Below, in pieces: positions 63,515 through 64,000 of a stretch of 64,000 bases of DNA. How positions within the stretch are numbered: position 1 is the first letter of the stretch; every line of letters starts with the position of its first letter. The position numbers and the translations under genes were made by a program. The notes under the pieces are model-generated. The model was not told the DNA's origin and made no database searches. It saw only the letters and a program-made list of their open reading frames with translations. The DNA comes from an uncultured Clostridia bacterium (lineage in GTDB: Bacteria; Bacillota; Clostridia; TANB77; CAG-508): assembly GCA_944392605.1 (NCBI GenBank), contig CALXXE010000001.1, forward strand, positions 124,001 to 188,000. The letters run 5' to 3'.

Positions 63515-64000
63515 TTATTTTTTAAAATATTTATTGTACCTGCTATATTGTTTATATTTAGAATAGAATATAACAACTGCTACTATTGCAATAACTATCA
63601 AAAATATAATAGTTACTTTTCCTGCATTAGGTAACTGTTTTATTGTACTAAAGAATTCATCTTTTTCATTGTATGGAGTTTGATTATTTTCTTTATCTAC
63701 AATAGTCGTTACTGCAACTGGTGTTTCTGTAATATTTCCTGCTAAATCTATTATGTCTATTACTTCTTTTTTATTTTCTGTATATGTTTTTGTGATTTGT
63801 TTTTTATCTTTTGTCATTTTCCAACCATCCACTGGCTGTATTTCTTCATTTGTAAAAATATGTACAGTTACTTCAGTATCATTTGTTTCATATTCCACAT
63901 TACATATTGGTTTTTCTTTATCTATATTATTTATTTCTATATTTGCTTCTATTTCATTACCTGCTAAATCTTCTACCTTTATAGTACTTGACTCGTTTTC
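63515..64000 (-). CDS. Surface protein with Ig-like repeats and LPxAG sortase-type anchor (5' end outside window)
   Basis: A frame of 161 sense codons open to the right edge. Two Ig-like repeats with the DLAGN turn are seen (VEDLAGNEIEA and IDLAGNITETPV), then a C-terminal QLPNAGK motif, a membrane helix and a basic tail KYKQYSRYNKYFKK: a cell-wall sorting signal in which LPNAG replaces LPxTG. Function is adhesion or wall display by inference. An internal ATG at 63898 is not the start. Confidence 0.82.
   Translation of the reverse strand, partial: ENESSTIKVEDLAGNEIEANIEINNIDKEKPICNVEYETNDTEVTVHIFTNEEIQPVDGWKMTKDKKQITKTYTENKKEVIDIIDLAGNITETPVAVTTIVDKENNQTPYNEKDEFFSTIKQLPNAGKVTIIFLIVIAIVAVVIFYSKYKQYSRYNKYFKK

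Noticed and set aside
1-64000. CRISPR arrays
   Set aside because: No regularly spaced identical repeats were seen; the repeated motifs are dispersed palindromes.

Overview
The window is very AT-rich, uses AGA for most arginines, and carries Firmicutes gene orders and endospore genes (spoVM, spoIVB, an alpha/beta-type SASP). Together with PASTA kinase/phosphatase, CtsR-McsA-McsB-ClpC and a ylxM-ffh-rpsP-khpA-rimM-trmD-rplS operon, this points to a spore-forming Gram-positive of the class Clostridia, probably an uncultured gut lineage. The lineage is inference; no 16S gene is present. Most genes lie on the minus strand.

Layout. 1-3.5 kb: the integrase-proximal end of an integrated element (HTH gene, excisionase-like gene, tyrosine recombinase) abutting tRNA-Leu(CAA), with a second broken tRNA-Leu half beside it. 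3.6-9.5 kb: a large unknown protein, a polysaccharide deacetylase, metG and small genes. 9.7-13.9 kb: the ribosome/SRP operon. 14.1-15.5 kb: a lone TnpB element. 15.6-19.1 kb: tig-clpP-clpX. 19.2-26.4 kb: a segment resembling the B. subtilis prpC-prkC-rsgA-rpe-spoVM-rpmB neighbourhood, including a 23-codon spoVM. 26.6-33.1 kb: mutS2, ylmH, dxs, spoIVB. 33.2-45.3 kb: a 13-ORF Tad-like secretion/pilus locus (CpaB-like, two ParA-like proteins, a membrane-anchored CpaF-like ATPase, TadB, TadC and seven single-span proteins, four of which start MENA). 45.4-48.5 kb: a HAD phosphatase, SASP, an AlbA-domain regulator and a MazG-like protein. 48.6-53.4 kb: the CtsR operon with CtsR boxes. 53.4-56.3 kb: a pilin-like gene facing an HTH regulator, and rlmN. 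56.4-64 kb: an acyltransferase/esterase/membrane trio and cell-wall proteins with ricin-like repeats, an NlpC/P60-like or L,D-transpeptidase domain, and a sortase-type anchor.

Main discovery candidate. Four otherwise well-conserved genes (spoIVB, tadB/tadC, the AlbA-domain regulator, and the ricin-repeat/NlpC protein) are each split into two overlapping or abutting reading frames. In all four the break is exactly at an in-frame CGG codon. Skipping its C and reading the next triplet, GGN (Gly), restores one full-length protein. In my hand scan of all other genes I found no other in-frame CGG codon. This suggests that CGG has no normal decoding here and works as a +1 frameshift (or quadruplet) signal. 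Random sequencing errors would not be expected to pick the same rare codon four times.

The second notable system is the Tad-like locus, whose pilin-like proteins have no prepilin leader and share an N-terminal MENA(S/A)xAL plus helix and a downstream aromatic motif. No gene-free stretch exceeds about 300 bases; the longest gaps are about 240-285 bases and are described where they hold a signal.
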